From assembly GCA_026874595.1 (NCBI GenBank), contig CM049317.1:23795901-23859900 (forward strand): a DNA stretch of 64,000 bases. Reading direction: 5' to 3'. The DNA is from Sipunculus nudus. Its lineage: Eukaryota; Annelida; Sipuncula; Golfingiida; Sipunculidae. Position 1 is the stretch's first letter, and every line of letters starts with the position of its first letter. Of the stretch, positions 1-13,114 are shown piece by piece. The position numbers and the translations under genes are program-made. The notes under the pieces were generated by a model. The model had not been told where the DNA came from, did not search any database, and saw nothing but the letters and a program-made list of their open reading frames with translations.

Positions 1-2075
1 TAGTGATTCAGTCACAAGGTTTAAATAAGTGTATTGTATTCTCTAACCAAAATATTATAGTACATGTATGTGCAAAGCTAACATTTGACACCATTTGTTT
101 CAGCGTATACACATGAGAAATAAATTTCCACGATCAGAGAAGAAAACATAAACACATCGTTCTGCCAGCTATCTCAAATGGTGACTCACAGTAAAGAAAA
201 AGTATAATATAATTAATTAGAGAATGATGACGAGTTAATCTTCCTTCCTTGGTTACATGTTTTCCTGCAGGCGTCATATCATACCTCAGACCGCACGGTC
301 CTTTTATAATGAACAGACACAAGTAGATTGTGTTCATCTACACACACATATCTAAAACAATATGTGACATGGGGAAGTAAAGTGACACAGACTTGGTTGA
401 CCAGGATGATTTTTCCAATGACATTTAATATTCAGCCATCATGAGCTGATAGTGGTGGATAAAAACAGATTGTAACAAGTGACCAAGTACCGTTTTGTCC
501 AAAAGCCGAATATTGGTATATTGCTGGACATTGACTTCGTACTATGTACATCGGCTATATGTACCTTCGTCTATAATAAAACGTTATCTTCATTCAACGT
601 GTAAGTGCTTGTTTTATAATGATCCGAAATAGAAAAGGCCAGGATGCTACCAATCAATAATTCACATCAAAGGCATATACAGATTAGTAATCTGCACACT
701 GACCTAGTATCTCGATTCTTTTGACTTAAAAGTTGATATGGATCTGTCCTTGAGCACACAGTCCACGTGTATCTGTTACAATAATAAGACTACCTGCGGA
801 AGTGTTCGTACTTGAGCATGCGTGACAACTAAAAACCAAAAAAAAAATCACTGATTGGAAGCTTGAATCTTGCTATTTGAAGTTTCGCGGGAATGCTACT
901 AGATGGCGCTATATTTATATTTTGCGTCACTGATCGAGCCCGGTGCAAGATTATTGTCCATTGTATACGAGAGCAAGGAAACCATTTTGCAGCGAAATAT
1001 TTCGCAGATACTTTGTGACAGCTGTTTGTTTTAACCTTAAATAGAAACATAATACCTTATTATTAAAGCATTTTAAAATATTAACATTTATTGTAATATA
1101 TACGAAATGTGTCACACAGGTGTATATATCTGTGTGCGTGGGTGTTGTGTATGTTTATAAAAAAAAGTCTCAAGTATGATTACTCCTCCATGCGAGTCCT
1201 CCCCCGCCATTAAAGATAAATTGATGCTACATGCAACATCTGCACCTGTGGTTGCCGATTGTCTGTTATTTCCAAACGAATGGGGGAAAAACAAGGCAAA
1301 AAAACTTTTTATTAAGCGCTATTTGTTTTGGCTTGATTCGCTTGGTTTGGCAACTAGAAGGCGACACGAAACATTGAGCCAGTCGAAACAAGCTTGTACC
1401 TAGCTAAAAGATCAGCTGATGGTGCCAGTGCGCTGAACCAGCAGTTTGCCTGTGTGATTTAGGAAAATTCAAAACCGGAGCACCGTTAAGTCGGCCTTTG
1501 CTTGGGGAATTTGATACATTTTGGCATATTGTTCATAGAGAAAGTATTATAATGTTGGTTTCAAGTTGAATAATACATACGATGCAATTCAATGCATTCC
1601 CCCCCCCCCGGCAGAGGAGTGACAGAGCATAATACGCTGTCTTTCTGCTGCATGGGACGCGTAGATTCCGTTTCTTTTTGGACGAGGGCATTTTTTGCAG
1701 GACTGGAAGACTTTTTTGGGCTTCAGATCCGCTTTCTCAAGCACCCCGTTATATCAGTAATCACCTTACCTCATTAGGAATGGCTTGTTAATTATCATTT
1801 TTCACTTGCCTGAAATATATTGCAGTCGTGTTCCTGTAAGAGTATAGGTTCCAATAACTTTTAACTAAACATGTTTGTAGTGTATTTTAAAGATTATTTC
1901 AGCAACATTATCCCCAGAATAAAAAAAAATAAACTATGTATATCTGTATTTCTTTCTGTGTACAAGTTATATAAAATCTAAAAGGGTAGATTTTGATAAA
2001 CATTTGTTGACCGATTGACAGTTATCGCTGTTAAATTCAATTAAATTTCGAAAGAGGAACAAAGAATTATTCGTT

Positions 2076-2078
<3 letters not shown>
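1..2078. other. non-coding, no recognised gene
   Basis: A+T-rich sequence with frequent stops in all frames. The open frames present are under 80 codons and resemble no family I know. A C homopolymer lies at 1599-1609 and a CTCF-like word at 896-910. Nothing else recognisable. Confidence 0.6.
896..910 (+). promoter_or_regulatory. CTCF-like motif
   Basis: CTACTAGATGGCGCT closely matches the bilaterian CTCF core as known from fly and vertebrate sites (CCASYAGRKGGCRS type). Binding is not shown; it is a motif match only. Five related words occur elsewhere in the window. Confidence 0.35.

Positions 2079-2131
<53 letters not shown>
2079..2131. repeat. (TA)n microsatellite
   Basis: About 26 uninterrupted TA units. 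Confidence 0.95.
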
Positions 2132-2135
<4 letters not shown>

Positions 2136-2639
2136 AAATGCTACATCGGAAGACTGTGTTGAGTAAATGGTATTAAGGCGGCAGTTTGTAAGATATGACA
2201 ATATTTTGGAATTGCTAAGAATATCGGCGCATTCTTTGCTCTCTCTACAGTGGCGAACGATAATTCTAAACGGCTCAGCTGTAGTAACAATACCCGGCGT
2301 ATAAACCGTCTTTGCTGAACCAGCTTATTTATATTCATGTCACGTGACACATGTCAGCCTGTCGACCTCCGAGTACGTATAGATATTTACGTGTACCCCA
2401 CACGACGCCTATTGACGGCTCTTGAACTTTTACAGCCGTATAATGTATACATTTGAACACCATACTCGCTTTTTTTTCTATTTGACCTAACTTAAAATAA
2501 ACAGATAGTGCAGTTAGTATCATTTAACCACAGTTCAGGCTGCAGTAACCAATGTTAAGTTAGCACTTTGCTGGGCTACATACAAGCACAACAACCCCTG
2601 TGGTTGCTGTTTTTTTAGAAGCTTTAAAGGCTATTGTGC

Positions 2640-3025
2640 CTCTCGTTTGTGTGTGTGTGTTTGTTTGTGTGCTTGTATATGTATTTGTTCACTACATCAC
2701 TCACGCAGTCATGAACGGAATCCCGTGAAATTTGTGGCATCTCGGGAATTGACCAATTAATATTCGTTTAGATTTTGTTTTTGGGTCCGGTTCATGAACT
2801 TGATTCGGGAAGGTCTCCAAGGAATATGCACAAATGTTAAGTTACATAAATTAACCCTGGAATATGGGTCGAATAGATGAATGGAAACACGGGTTAAGGT
2901 AACTTTTACATGAATGAACGTGGTAGTATGGACCGAATATCAAAGAGGAAACACGTTTTGTGGAGCATCCAACAAAAGGACCACCAACATTGCGGAGGCC
3001 TGCATTCCCTAGAATGCATATTTCT
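2640..3025 (+). repeat. dispersed repeat family R1, copy 1
   Basis: Starts near a GT-rich tract, continues through a block around ATCATGAACGGAAT and a block around ATATGCACAAATGTTAAG, and ends in TGCGGAGGCCTGCATTCC. The same blocks in the same order recur at 16.4, 46.6 (inverted), 52.1 (inverted), 60.1 and 61.9 kb (inverted). I see no coding capacity and no clear target duplication. It is probably a short non-autonomous element; its class is unknown. Confidence 0.7.
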
Positions 3026-3039
3026 TGTTAATACTTGAT

Positions 3040-3250
3040 TATTATCCGTTTTTATTTATTTATTTATTTCAATATATTTATACAGGGTAGCCTGTTCAGT
3101 AATACAGTCTGTTCTTCCACAGGGCCCTGTAACCTTAAAACATGATATAAATACCTGGTACAAAGATTATAAAATATCCAGTCTGCATATGTAACACAAT
3201 ATATGAATCATCAAAGATACATGTACATAAATATTATATACACGACAAAT
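3040..3250. repeat. TTTA-rich tract with a possible retroelement tail
   Basis: A TTTATTTATT tract is followed by a block around TATACAGGGTAGCC. This is the kind of sequence found at 3' ends of non-LTR elements, but no reverse-transcriptase frame is nearby. Low-confidence call. Confidence 0.25.
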
Positions 3251-3717
3251 AAGTCGGTCATGATATGCTACAATACATTAAACGCTACAATAGGTAAAAT
3301 TCACTTCATTATTTTGCACCTGGCGCCTAGGTTAGTTTCATTCCAAATGCGGCAGAGGGCGCTGTAATTTCCACCACACGATACAGCGTAACAAGTTTCT
3401 GATAGATGACGCTTAGATAACACCTTTACGTAAAATGTCAAATTTTTCAAGATATAATGGTAATATGGAAATGACCTCCCCCTCAGGACACACTTGGCAT
3501 CATTGACGACAGTTTACGAAAAAAATAAACACTTTCGAGGCATGGCTTTAGAGGAATAGCGTAACAATGGTCGAGTGGCATCACCGTCAGTTCACAGTAC
3601 CCGCGTCTTATATCCCGTGTTTAGTATCTTATTGAAGTCCTTTTTTATGTTTAGGCAGATGTTAGTATGTTTTAAGATGGCAGTTTATTTTAAATAAAGG
3701 TCGGTTATAAGGGAGGG

Positions 3718-3768
<51 letters not shown>

Positions 3769-4615
3769 AGGCTATTTACGTTGTACGTTAAACGTTCTAC
3801 ACTAATACCGTGTTCCGGACGCCGACACAAACACAGCTGAGTCTACATATCACTTACAGCTTGATCGGAAAGGGAATGGACGATGACATCATGGAATCAA
3901 TATGCCAGACGGATGTGCTGATTTAATTGTAACCTGACACGTAACGAGATAAAGTCCGAAAATTGAACGATTGTTAGCTGTACAATAAATGACAGACAAA
4001 AAACAGCAGGGAACCAGGTGAAAACCGTAAAACAGCGCCCTCTGAGATAATCAAATAAACGCTTTTTGTATGCAAGAACACAAGTCACGTGACCCCAACA
4101 AAGGACAATCCGATTTATTAATAAACATGGAGAACTCTTGAAAATTAGCCTTTTGGACGACAATGGGCAGCCAGACGGTCAACCGGGGGGTTTAACGTTG
4201 TACGAATACCAAATCACACATGTTTAATTTCGATAAATTAAAAGACTTCATTTGAATTCAGATTCACTGTGTCATTACCGGAAGCTGGTTTTCTACAGCA
4301 GACGACTGGCTAGCCTCACTTTGGTGCATCTCTGCTACCGAAAAAATACCACAGACCATTTGAACCCTAGTGCGGTAAGGATAACGTTTGGATATGTAAT
4401 CTTTTTTTCTTTATAGATTATTTCCATGGTCTGTTGGTGGCACTGTCTGCTGAATGAGGATGACTGTATCCATGTGATAAGAATGATATGTTATTATTAA
4501 GCCTTCTTGATTTCGGGTTTTATATTCACGGTGTCAGGAATAATCCGGAAGTCATGACCTGTCATTAAAACACTGGAGTGAATCTCTGAGGTTCTAAAAC
4601 GAGATTTTATTTTAT
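3250..4615. other. non-coding, no recognised gene
   Basis: No credible coding frame. It holds a (GA)n tract at 3720-3766 and CTCF-like words at 3351-3364 and 4033-4044. Confidence 0.5.
3720..3766. repeat. (GA)n microsatellite
   Basis: More than 20 GA dinucleotides in a row. Confidence 0.95.
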
Positions 4616-4619
4616 TATT

Positions 4620-4712
4620 CCATTGAGGCACTGGCGGGGTATGAGCCGGGATCCTTTAGTTACGAAGTCCAAGGCCTTAACCACTGGGCTACGTCCTACC
4701 CTTGGCCATGTT
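4620..4712 (-). repeat. tRNA-derived SINE head
   Basis: Read on the minus strand it shows an A-box-like TAGCCCAGTGGTTAAGG, then a B-box-like GGATCCCGGCTCATA. The spacing fits a tRNA gene, but the stems do not pair well. It is a SINE relic and not a working tRNA gene. Confidence 0.5.
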
Positions 4713-5132
4713 ATCATACGTAGATACAAATATGAAGTATTTGCCAATAGAAAGCTTGACAGTATTTAATATTCAAGTCAAAGGGATTTTTATTAATCGA
4801 AATACAAAATCCTGGTGTAAATAATTAGTGGGGCTTTTTATAATCTGCCGTGTTATCCTTTTCAATGGATTTTTCAAACCCACCAGCGACATCTGTTGGC
4901 CATGACTACTACTGAGTATTCAGGCCCGTTATGTCAACAAAAACTGTCGTTCAATGATTAAAGTTAAAAAAAAAAGTCTTTTAAATTTATGTTATTGGTT
5001 CAGTCTTAGGTTTATATCTTATTTCTTTCATTAAAACCTGCAACATTGAACACACTAGACTATGCCTACTAGCGATGTGTACGCCAGGGGAAAGGTATAT
5101 TATGAATTCTTTCATGTTATAGGATACATTAT

Positions 5133-5145
5133 AATATATATATAC

Positions 5146-5236
<91 letters not shown>
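5133..5236. repeat. (TA)n microsatellite
   Basis: A long alternating TA tract with a few interruptions at its left end. The YIYIYI and IYIYIY open frames here are artefacts. Confidence 0.95.
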
Positions 5237-5239
<3 letters not shown>

Positions 5240-5296
5240 GGTAGTGTTACCATCCGATGTAAAGTGCTCTATGGCCTACAGACTAGGCCAGAGCGG

Positions 5297-5459
5297 TATA
5301 ACTCTGGAGAAAAACAACACTGTTAATTCACAACAGCCTGTTTCACGGGATGCGACCCGATCATCAGGTGAATGTGATACCACATTCACCTGATGATCGG
5401 GTCGCATCCCGTGAAACAGAATGTTGTGAATTAACAGTGTTGTTTTTCTTCACAGTTAT

Positions 5460-5460
<1 letters not shown>
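5297..5460. repeat. inverted repeat, 80-bp arms, 4-base loop
   Basis: The left arm (5297-5376) and right arm (5381-5460) are reverse complements at 76 of 80 positions by direct comparison. They are separated only by ATAC. The four mismatches all lie in the outer half; the inner 40 bp are perfect. (TA)n tracts flank both sides, and the outer ends themselves begin TATA. This looks like a fold-back MITE inserted into a TA microsatellite, or a very recent palindromic duplication. There is no open frame. Confidence 0.9.

Positions 5461-5506
<46 letters not shown>
5456..5506. repeat. (TA)n microsatellite
   Basis: Alternating TA with one TAAATA interruption, directly abutting the hairpin. Confidence 0.9.
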
Positions 5507-5509
<3 letters not shown>

Positions 5510-5511
<2 letters not shown>

Positions 5512-6745
5512 TAGTCATATTAACTCATAAAAAAACTTAGGTATGGGAGAGCACCAACCATATTTTTTTTTACAAATGACGTAATGCTCCGGCGTCATAT
5601 CCCGTCAAAAGTGTTAGTAAACATTTTTTAACGTCTCCCAGGCAGGTCGAGTGGACTTTAAGTGGGTCACTGGGACTCGATATTGTTCACGTTTTTCCGT
5701 TGCATATACTTTTCTCCCTCCTGCATGGTATTTGCCACAGGAGTGGCCGCGGGCAAGACCGACTCACTGTCTGTCACCAAAACGGCCACTCAAAATATAC
5801 TGTTACTAAAAGTGTACTGGAAGACACATTTCGACAGCAGTTGACATACTTAAAAGGTCAATTTAAGAATGCAGTAGTAGTTTTGGGACTGGCTCTTGTA
5901 GATAAAACGTCCATATAAGTCAATCAACCGTAACCTTTGACCTTCCACTGGAGTGCGTAAAGACAATAATACTTTTTTTAAGCCGTGTTTCAATGTGCCC
6001 GTCTATACGTTTGTGCACGAACTGACAGACGTATATATTGGTAGAGTGGATCTAACAGGTCTTCCTCTAAAATATGGTATAGTGACGTCATACTTCCTCT
6101 AATCCCTTTGGACCCTATGTTTGAAAATCGCCCCTGTGTCGATTTTCATGCATATACGCATAGATGCATATACGCTAACGTATACATAGAAACACCACAG
6201 TTACAAAATTATTATAAAATAAGATTAGTATTATTATTTAAAGGAATGATAATAATAACAATAATAAAAATATAAAAATAACAATAACAATGTAATTAAT
6301 AATTAATGTAATTACGGAACCGTTGTATAAAAGTGAAACAGTGATAAAACGGGGAACACTTAAGCGATTTTAACTACCAGAAAATTGGGTTCTGTCTATA
6401 TACTTAATACATGCTTATTATGCCGATGCCATGATGTTACGAGGCCGAGTGCAGAAAAGATATTTCGACAACAGAGGTTCAAGTAGCTCTTATGATAACG
6501 TAAATGTAGACCGTATGTAATCTAGAACAATGGCGAGATAACACTTAATAGTATGCTATCGCGAGCCACATCAAAGGAGTCTCACTAACGTGCGCCGTTT
6601 CAACAGGGGATCTGAGGTCAAGATTTACAAGGACGAATGCAGAACAAACAACAACGTTATATCAAACACAACGTCTTTTTTCTTTACTAGAGGTCGTCGC
6701 CCCTAAGAGACACCGTGATGGAGTTGTTTTAGCTCATGCATACTC
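5510..6745. other. non-coding, no recognised gene
   Basis: Short open frames only (up to about 70 codons), with no domain or splice pattern that I can support. It includes an A/T-rich AATAATAAC stretch at 6220-6310. Confidence 0.5.
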
Positions 6746-6746
6746 C

Positions 6747-6748
<2 letters not shown>

Positions 6749-6800
<52 letters not shown>

Positions 6801-6960
6801 CGCACACTCTCTCTCTGTATATATATAAATATATTTATATATATATGTATATAATTATATATATATGTATATATAATATAAAACATATACATGTTATATA
6901 TATATATATCTATTCACATATATATATATATATAAATATACGATATAAAATATATCTTTA
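6749..6960. repeat. (TC)n followed by A/T-rich repeats
   Basis: A (CT)n tract at 6749-6792 is followed by CA and CT remnants, then by ATATAT-type sequence to about 6960. Confidence 0.85.
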
Positions 6961-7099
6961 TTTATCTTTCATTTTTTATGGAGTTATTCCCCTCCATTGT
7001 CTATTCTAGTTTAACAACATACATGTACATCTGCAAAATTCCGTTGACTGTTTCAGACTGTTGCCTGAACGGTCGCACGCGCTTTCTCTCGTTTTATAT

Positions 7100-7365
7100 C
7101 ATGGCGTCAACCAGGCCCGATGACTAGCGCACCCGCCGGTCCTGGGAGTGTATATCATCCCACTGTAGAATCATACAACCCCGTTAAGGCGCAATCGTTT
7201 GTGAATAAATTTCGGGCACAGCCTTGTCATTACTGCTGAAATGCGCTCACCCTGGTTATAGCGGCCGACTGTGAAAAATCTCACCGCTCCAGGGCTGAGA
7301 TTCGAACTCACGAACTTGAGGCTTTGAGTCATGTGCTCTACACCTCTAGGTCACATTGGCCGATT
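7100..7365 (-). repeat. tRNA-derived SINE
   Basis: On the minus strand, starting near 7360, the sequence reads CTAGAGGTGTAGAGCACATG (A-box position). It continues to GAGTTCGAATCTC (B box) near 7300, then a non-tRNA body to about 7100. Box order and spacing support a Pol III SINE. It is not a functional tRNA. Confidence 0.6.
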
Positions 7366-7369
7366 TCTT

Positions 7370-7940
7370 CTTGACAATGTCTCTCTTTTTCATCATATCA
7401 TATGCTATAAGAATACATGGCCGAACCTTGACCCTTTTAAATCGCTTGTATCCCATCGAAGCTGAGTAAAGTGCACGTAATGATAGGAGGCCATAAATAA
7501 TGTTCCCTCTCATGTCAGGAGACTGTGATCACTAGTAGGTCATACCTAAACCAACTGTGTGTGGATAAAGACAACACACGGCGAACCTACACACGAAAGG
7601 TAAGGGATACATGGCTTTTTGATCTGATATTTAAGAAAAATCTATCTGACCGTGAGATAAATCCAGCTCAACATATGTTGCATAATATATTGATTGAATA
7701 TAGATTTGTAACCATTTACATTTGTTTATATACATTTGCATATTGACACTATATCAAGTTACTTCCTTTAAAACAGTTCCTCCCGCTTGGCTTATATTTG
7801 AGAATTTAAATGTTCTCCAGTCAAACTAAAGATAACTACATTTTGGTAAATGGCATTCTAATCCTATGTTGAATATTAATCTTAATTCGACAGGTTTGAC
7901 ATTGGCTTCTTAACTCTCTCTCTCTCTCTCTTAGTAAGGC
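7370..7940. other. non-coding, nothing recognised
   Basis: No supported feature other than a short (CT)n at 7914-7930. Confidence 0.5.
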
Positions 7941-8425
7941 AGTTCTGTTACCTTGAACTTTGACATCGTGACCTCAAAGTTGAAGGGTTCTCCCTGTTTG
8001 AGTATTTGAGACATGTGTGAAACATTGAAGGTTTTGGATAAAAATTTGGCTCAAAATGCATTTCCAGAAGTGGGCCCTGTGACCTTAAATTTTTACCCTT
8101 GACCTCGAAATCGACAGGGTTCTTCCCCTATTGGTAGGTGTGGTAGGTGAGCTATATGTCAAAGACTTGAGAGTATGCGTCTAAAATGCGTCCAAAACCT
8201 TTTTCAAGAAGGTAGTCTTGTGGCACTTACCTTTGATCCCGTGACCTCAAATTCAATAGAGTTTTTCTTCTGTGGATTGGTGGGCTATATGTGAAAAATG
8301 AAAGGTTTTGGTCAAATATTTTGACTTAATATGCTCCAACAAGCGGATTTAGGACGGAAGGATGGAAAGACGGAGGAACGGAGGCGTTACTTTATCCCCT
8401 CCTACAACTTTGTTGCGGGGAGATA
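7940..8425 (+). repeat. tandem-type repeat with GTGACCTCAAA words
   Basis: Three degenerate units each contain a GTGACCT-C/T-A motif, then a stretch with GGGTTCT or GAGTTTTTC, then a block around CTATATGTCAAA or CTATATGTGAAA. The tract ends in a GGAAGGATGGAAAGACGGAGG purine run and TTGCGGGGAGATAATA. From memory this resembles repeats common in mollusc genomes. No coding capacity. Confidence 0.6.
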
Positions 8426-8429
8426 ATAA

Positions 8430-9565
8430 GCAAACACCGGGCGGGAGGGCAATCCTTTGAATTACAGGTGGTGAATTTAATGATCGCCTGCAAATAAACA
8501 CTTTTTCCTCTTTCACATTCATGGATAACTTGTACCTTTTATTTTAAACGAAACGAGATCAGGTGGCTCAGGGAATGGAACTCATTAACACACAAGTCAG
8601 ACAACCCCTTCTGGTTAATTAAGGCATTGTGTTGAATTCCTGTCGGATTCCTGTCTATAAAGATTCCTTCTGAGTGCTCTTGTACATAAAACTGAGTGTT
8701 TTTATTGCCTTACAATTAATAAATCACATTCAACTCATAAGAGGTAAATTTTTATATAAACAATTACTGGTTACCCGAGCGAGATTTTGGAGCACATTAA
8801 AAGCTGCATTCTAATACCTCTGTGTAAGGTATTGTTTAAAGGCAGCTGAGGTATATTTTAAGATCTTATGTAAACATGGCTCAACGGGCATTATCTCGAG
8901 CTATGTGGATTGTCCTCGAACATTCTCGTGACATCATTCTGGAGTATAACTATGACCTATATGGGAGTCTCTGTATTAATTGAGAACAATATTATTTTTT
9001 CGCATCTATTCTTTGCTTTTGTTAATATAAAATCTGACTTATACATGACTCTACAAACCCTACGTTTTCAGTCGAAATCTTTCTGATAATAACAACCAGC
9101 TTACAAAGATCGGTGGACGCGGAGTTATACAGTGGTCAAACGCCAGTTAATAACCTACCTTTTTGTAGAATTTATGTAACTTCAGGTTTAAATATTAATA
9201 AACTGTAGGTAATTTCTGCTAAGAAAGGTCCTGATGACACCTCTGTGACAGCTATTTGAGTTTTTGCATTTACATGGTAAGTTAACACGGTTCTAGCACC
9301 CATATTGCATAAACATAGAAAAACGTGTAACTGAAGGTTGTTGGATGCGTATATGAGGGAAGTTCAAAGGTATGTAGTTTGCAAACGTCATTTGCAAAAC
9401 TCTGGTTCATTTGACTTGTCGGAAGATGTCTTTGTTGAATGTGTTTGGATTGTTTTGGCGCCCCCACGTGTTATAAACACGTAGATATAATCAAAACTAA
9501 CAACCTGTGTCCGGTGGCATCTGTGTTTTCTGGTCTTTTTTTTTATAAAAAGCACGTTTAGTTAT
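8430..9565. other. non-coding, nothing recognised
   Basis: No credible coding exon or RNA gene found by reading both strands. Confidence 0.5.
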
Positions 9566-9569
9566 TGAC

Positions 9570-9680
9570 GTCAGATAATAGGCCCGGGTTCAAATCCCGA
9601 CAGAGTCACAAAGGCCAAATTGGGTTGTCCTGGTAGAACCACCGAAATTCGCTCCTATGTCTAAACGACAGGTTATGACA
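9570..9680 (+). repeat. SINE fragment with B box
   Basis: GGGTTCAAATCCCGACAG at 9588 is a good Pol III B box, but no clear A box precedes it. Probably a 5'-truncated SINE. Confidence 0.4.
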
Positions 9681-9689
9681 TTTTAATAA

Positions 9690-11310
9690 ATCCTAATCAC
9701 AAGCATGAAAAACCTAAAACCAAGAAAGGTTTAACAAAATCACAGGGGACATGTCCTTCCTATCTTTTTACAAATAAGTCCATGACTTTATTTAAGAGGT
9801 GAAAAATGTGAACTTATAAAGTAATGAATGGATTTCGATGGAATTTTGAGCAGACGTATACCTAGAAGTGAACGTAAGGTGGTTTTCCATTAGTGCGTAT
9901 GCGTATATAGTCCGTGCCTCCGTGTTAAATAGGTGCTCGATGGCTGAAGATTTTCTTTCTTTATAAGCCATTTCACCATCTATTTGTTGTATATTGCAAA
10001 TATCTGCTACGAAAGTTTGTTTGTTAAATTGTTTGAATGTTTATATTATATTCATATTTTCAAAAAAAGGATTTTAAACATGTTACATGCGGTTTTGGTG
10101 ATCCAGATATATTATCCCTCGCATGAAACGTGTGATTGTTCAGGGATCATGAAACCTAAAATCTTTAAAAATGATCTCAGTATGAGAAGATACCCATGAT
10201 CTGACATATTAGATAAACACATATCCCGGTAATTAACGATGTATAGTCAACAATCAAATTGATCCGACACAGCTGTCGTGTTAGTCAGCAAGTATCGACT
10301 CCTCACGTTCACGAGGTCAAGGTCGAATGTCTTAACACGACCATAAATATCAAACCTCGTTTATCAAGGTTTCAACAGGACTAATAGGAGAAAAAAAAAT
10401 AGCTCTTGCTCAAAAGTCCATTATTTTCGATCATGCATACTTTCCTGTTCAAGTAAAAGAGTTTGACAAACTCCAGCTTGTCCTAAAAGGGTGCATTTCC
10501 ACTGGCTTTTAGTGATTCTAAGAATAAAGACTTATATAAAACGATAAAATATAATATGATTATATAAATTGTACACTTATAATTAAATATAGTTTAATAC
10601 AATTTAATATGATTTTATATAATATAATATAATTTCATATGATATAATATATGATAAGTGAATGTATATATAGTATAAAAGAATCTTTAGTATGATATAA
10701 AATACAATAAAATTATATTATATTATATCATATAATACATTATAATGTAATGGATTAATTACAAAATACTTATTACAAAAAAATATATTATTTTAAATAC
10801 AATATTAATCTCAAATATTAAGATTGAAGATTATATAAAGCGCTTTTGAGGTGAAAAATCAATTATCACCCTATATTCTTCATGTTCATATCCGCCACAG
10901 GTAATCTACGGGCAATCGTTACCAAACCAACATATATTTTTTATTGTACACTAAATAGAATAGAGGACGTTTTGGACCATAGCAATTATCTGTACACTTC
11001 AACTAATCTAAGGAAGTTCCGTATGCATACCAGGCCCGTGACGACAGATAAAAAGTGACAACGCGGTAGAAAAACTAGTCTTTAACGTCACATACAAATG
11101 ATCATGATATAAACGGGGAAACATCTGTGGCGCCTTAAGTGATTATAATGACTGGTTATGGTTTATCAGACAGCAATTCTCAGAAAAGGTGAACGTGTTT
11201 TGGCAAATATCCAAACTCTAAATGGTACAATCTCCACCATATATTTGACATATGATTGTAAAATATGCTGCGGGTGTTGAAATAGAAGCGTTTCAGCTTG
11301 GATTGGCATA
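9690..11310. other. non-coding; A/T-rich core 10,530-10,830
   Basis: No supported gene. The core is almost pure A/T with many TATAATAT-type words and would be poorly mappable. Confidence 0.5.
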
Positions 11311-11317
11311 TGTGCGC

Positions 11318-11378
11318 GTGTGTGTGTGTGTGTGAAAGAGAGAGAGAGGGAGAGAGGGAGAGAGACAGAGACAGGGAC

Positions 11379-11420
<42 letters not shown>

Positions 11421-11499
11421 GGGGGGGATACTTCATACATTTTAAAAGAAATATATGTATGTATACAGGAACATGTACATTTTCCCTCTCTCTCTCTCT

Positions 11500-11567
<68 letters not shown>

Positions 11568-11631
11568 GTATATGTATATAATATATATATATATATATGA
11601 TATACATGTAGTTAATGATAATGGTATTGTC

Positions 11632-11720
<89 letters not shown>
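11318..11720. repeat. compound GT/GA/TC/TA microsatellite block
   Basis: A (GT)n runs into (GA)n to 11423, followed by 60 bp of spacer, (TC)n at 11486-11544, (TA)n to 11600, then a second (TA)n at 11640-11719. All open frames over 100 codons here are low-complexity artefacts (SLSLSL, ERERER, IYIYIY). The GA and TC arms could form a hairpin. Confidence 0.95.
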
Positions 11721-11721
<1 letters not shown>

Positions 11722-11905
11722 ATGAATAAGAAACCACTGCCACACAGGGCGAGTCCTTTGTCCGCGAGATGTCCGCTCCATTCATAGCATTTAGGGCCAG
11801 CAATAGTTAAGCAGCTGATCAGAAGAACCAGTGTTGTTGGAGCGTGATACTGAGCAGAAATACAGGAAAGCTTGATAAGGGATCTTGACGAGGGTATAAG
11901 GTACG

Positions 11906-11922
11906 GGGGGGGGGGGGGGGGG
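11906..11922. repeat. poly-G tract
   Basis: About 17 consecutive G. Confidence 0.9.
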
Positions 11923-11929
11923 AGGGGGA

Positions 11930-12780
11930 TGGGCGGGGCTAGTTCTACGACTATACACACATTTCGTAAATGATACATTTATGTGCAGCTTAGAGTTCTT
12001 AAGTCGTGAGTTCAGCGTTACAGTGGGCCTTGTGGCAATTCACTGGGTGCGGTACTGAGGTGTTTGATCGGAACAGGAGTGGCCATAAAGTGACATTTGA
12101 TGTGTTTGTTCAGTGTCTAAGTCAGTTTACTTATACGGGTTTATGTCAGTGTTATAGGGCCCGATGTTAGTCAGTTTGTCTTCATTGTAAACATGACGTC
12201 ACCCTCCCCACTTAACGTAAAGTGGACCTAAGTTTCCATTCCGAATTGACGCCAAGTCAGAGCGCGTCAAGTAAAATATCTGCCAGTATATATGATGATA
12301 TTTTACATGTGTATTTTTTAAGGAATATTAAAGTTTTCTATAACATTTGGAAAATAAATATTCTATTGTGGGCTTGGATTGAACTATTTCTTAAATATAA
12401 AAATAAAAAAAAGCAAATCAATCGTTAAAATATTCGTTGTGCGGAAACAAAATAGGACTTTAAAAATGGTTCTGTTTATATAGTAACTTGCCTATCATGA
12501 TAATTTTCTTTGTTTTCAACAAGCATATAAATGAATTGTGTTTTCCGTATTAAATAAATTTGGATAAAACAAACATCCTAATATATTTATTTTAATGTAT
12601 GGGAGAGTATGGCATTCAGAACAGTATTCATTTCAATCCCTTTATCTACAGGTTTGTTATCCCATTGAAAAAAAACCCTGTAACCTCCTGAAGAAAAACG
12701 TGTCAGATACGTTAAAACGTTAACATATACATGTACATGATGTATTTGGCTAAAGCTATGATATTGAAGTATGTTCCAAG
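11930..12780. other. non-coding, nothing recognised
   Basis: No supported gene. A block around 12185-12230 (CATTGTAAACATGACGTCAC) resembles one at 13793-13830. Confidence 0.5.
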
Positions 12781-12785
12781 ATTAA

Positions 12786-12829
12786 ATAGATGGATGGATA
12801 AATGTATTGATGGATGGATGGATGGATGG
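12786..12829. repeat. (GGAT)n tetranucleotide repeat
   Basis: Imperfect GATGGATG units, uninterrupted at the right end. Confidence 0.85.
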
Positions 12830-12963
12830 CCAGCTATATAGATAAGTAATTAAATATCCAGTATATTGTTAATACACTATAATATCAACCAAAAGAAAAC
12901 GTATGTACCATGAAAACAGGTTGTATATAACTGTGCATCAAACAATGTACGTTATTTGCAATT

Positions 12964-13111
12964 TTTAAACAATCAAAATAAAATTATATTGATGAAAAAC
13001 CAGTGAACGAAAACAAATCAAAACCTTTATACATATGTTTAAACAATCAAAATAAAATTAAATTGATGAAAAGCAAGTATACGAAAACAAATCAAAACCT
13101 ATATATATAAT
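12964..13111. repeat. two tandem copies of a 74-bp unit
   Basis: The word TTTAAACAATCAAAATAAAA starts at 12964 and again at 13038. Both units end in GAAAACAAATCAAAACCT. There are few mismatches between the copies. Confidence 0.85.
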
Positions 13112-13114
13112 ACA

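Noticed and set aside
11293-11978. Open frames of 100-162 codons on both strands
   Set aside because: They are entirely low-complexity translations of GA, TC and TA microsatellites.
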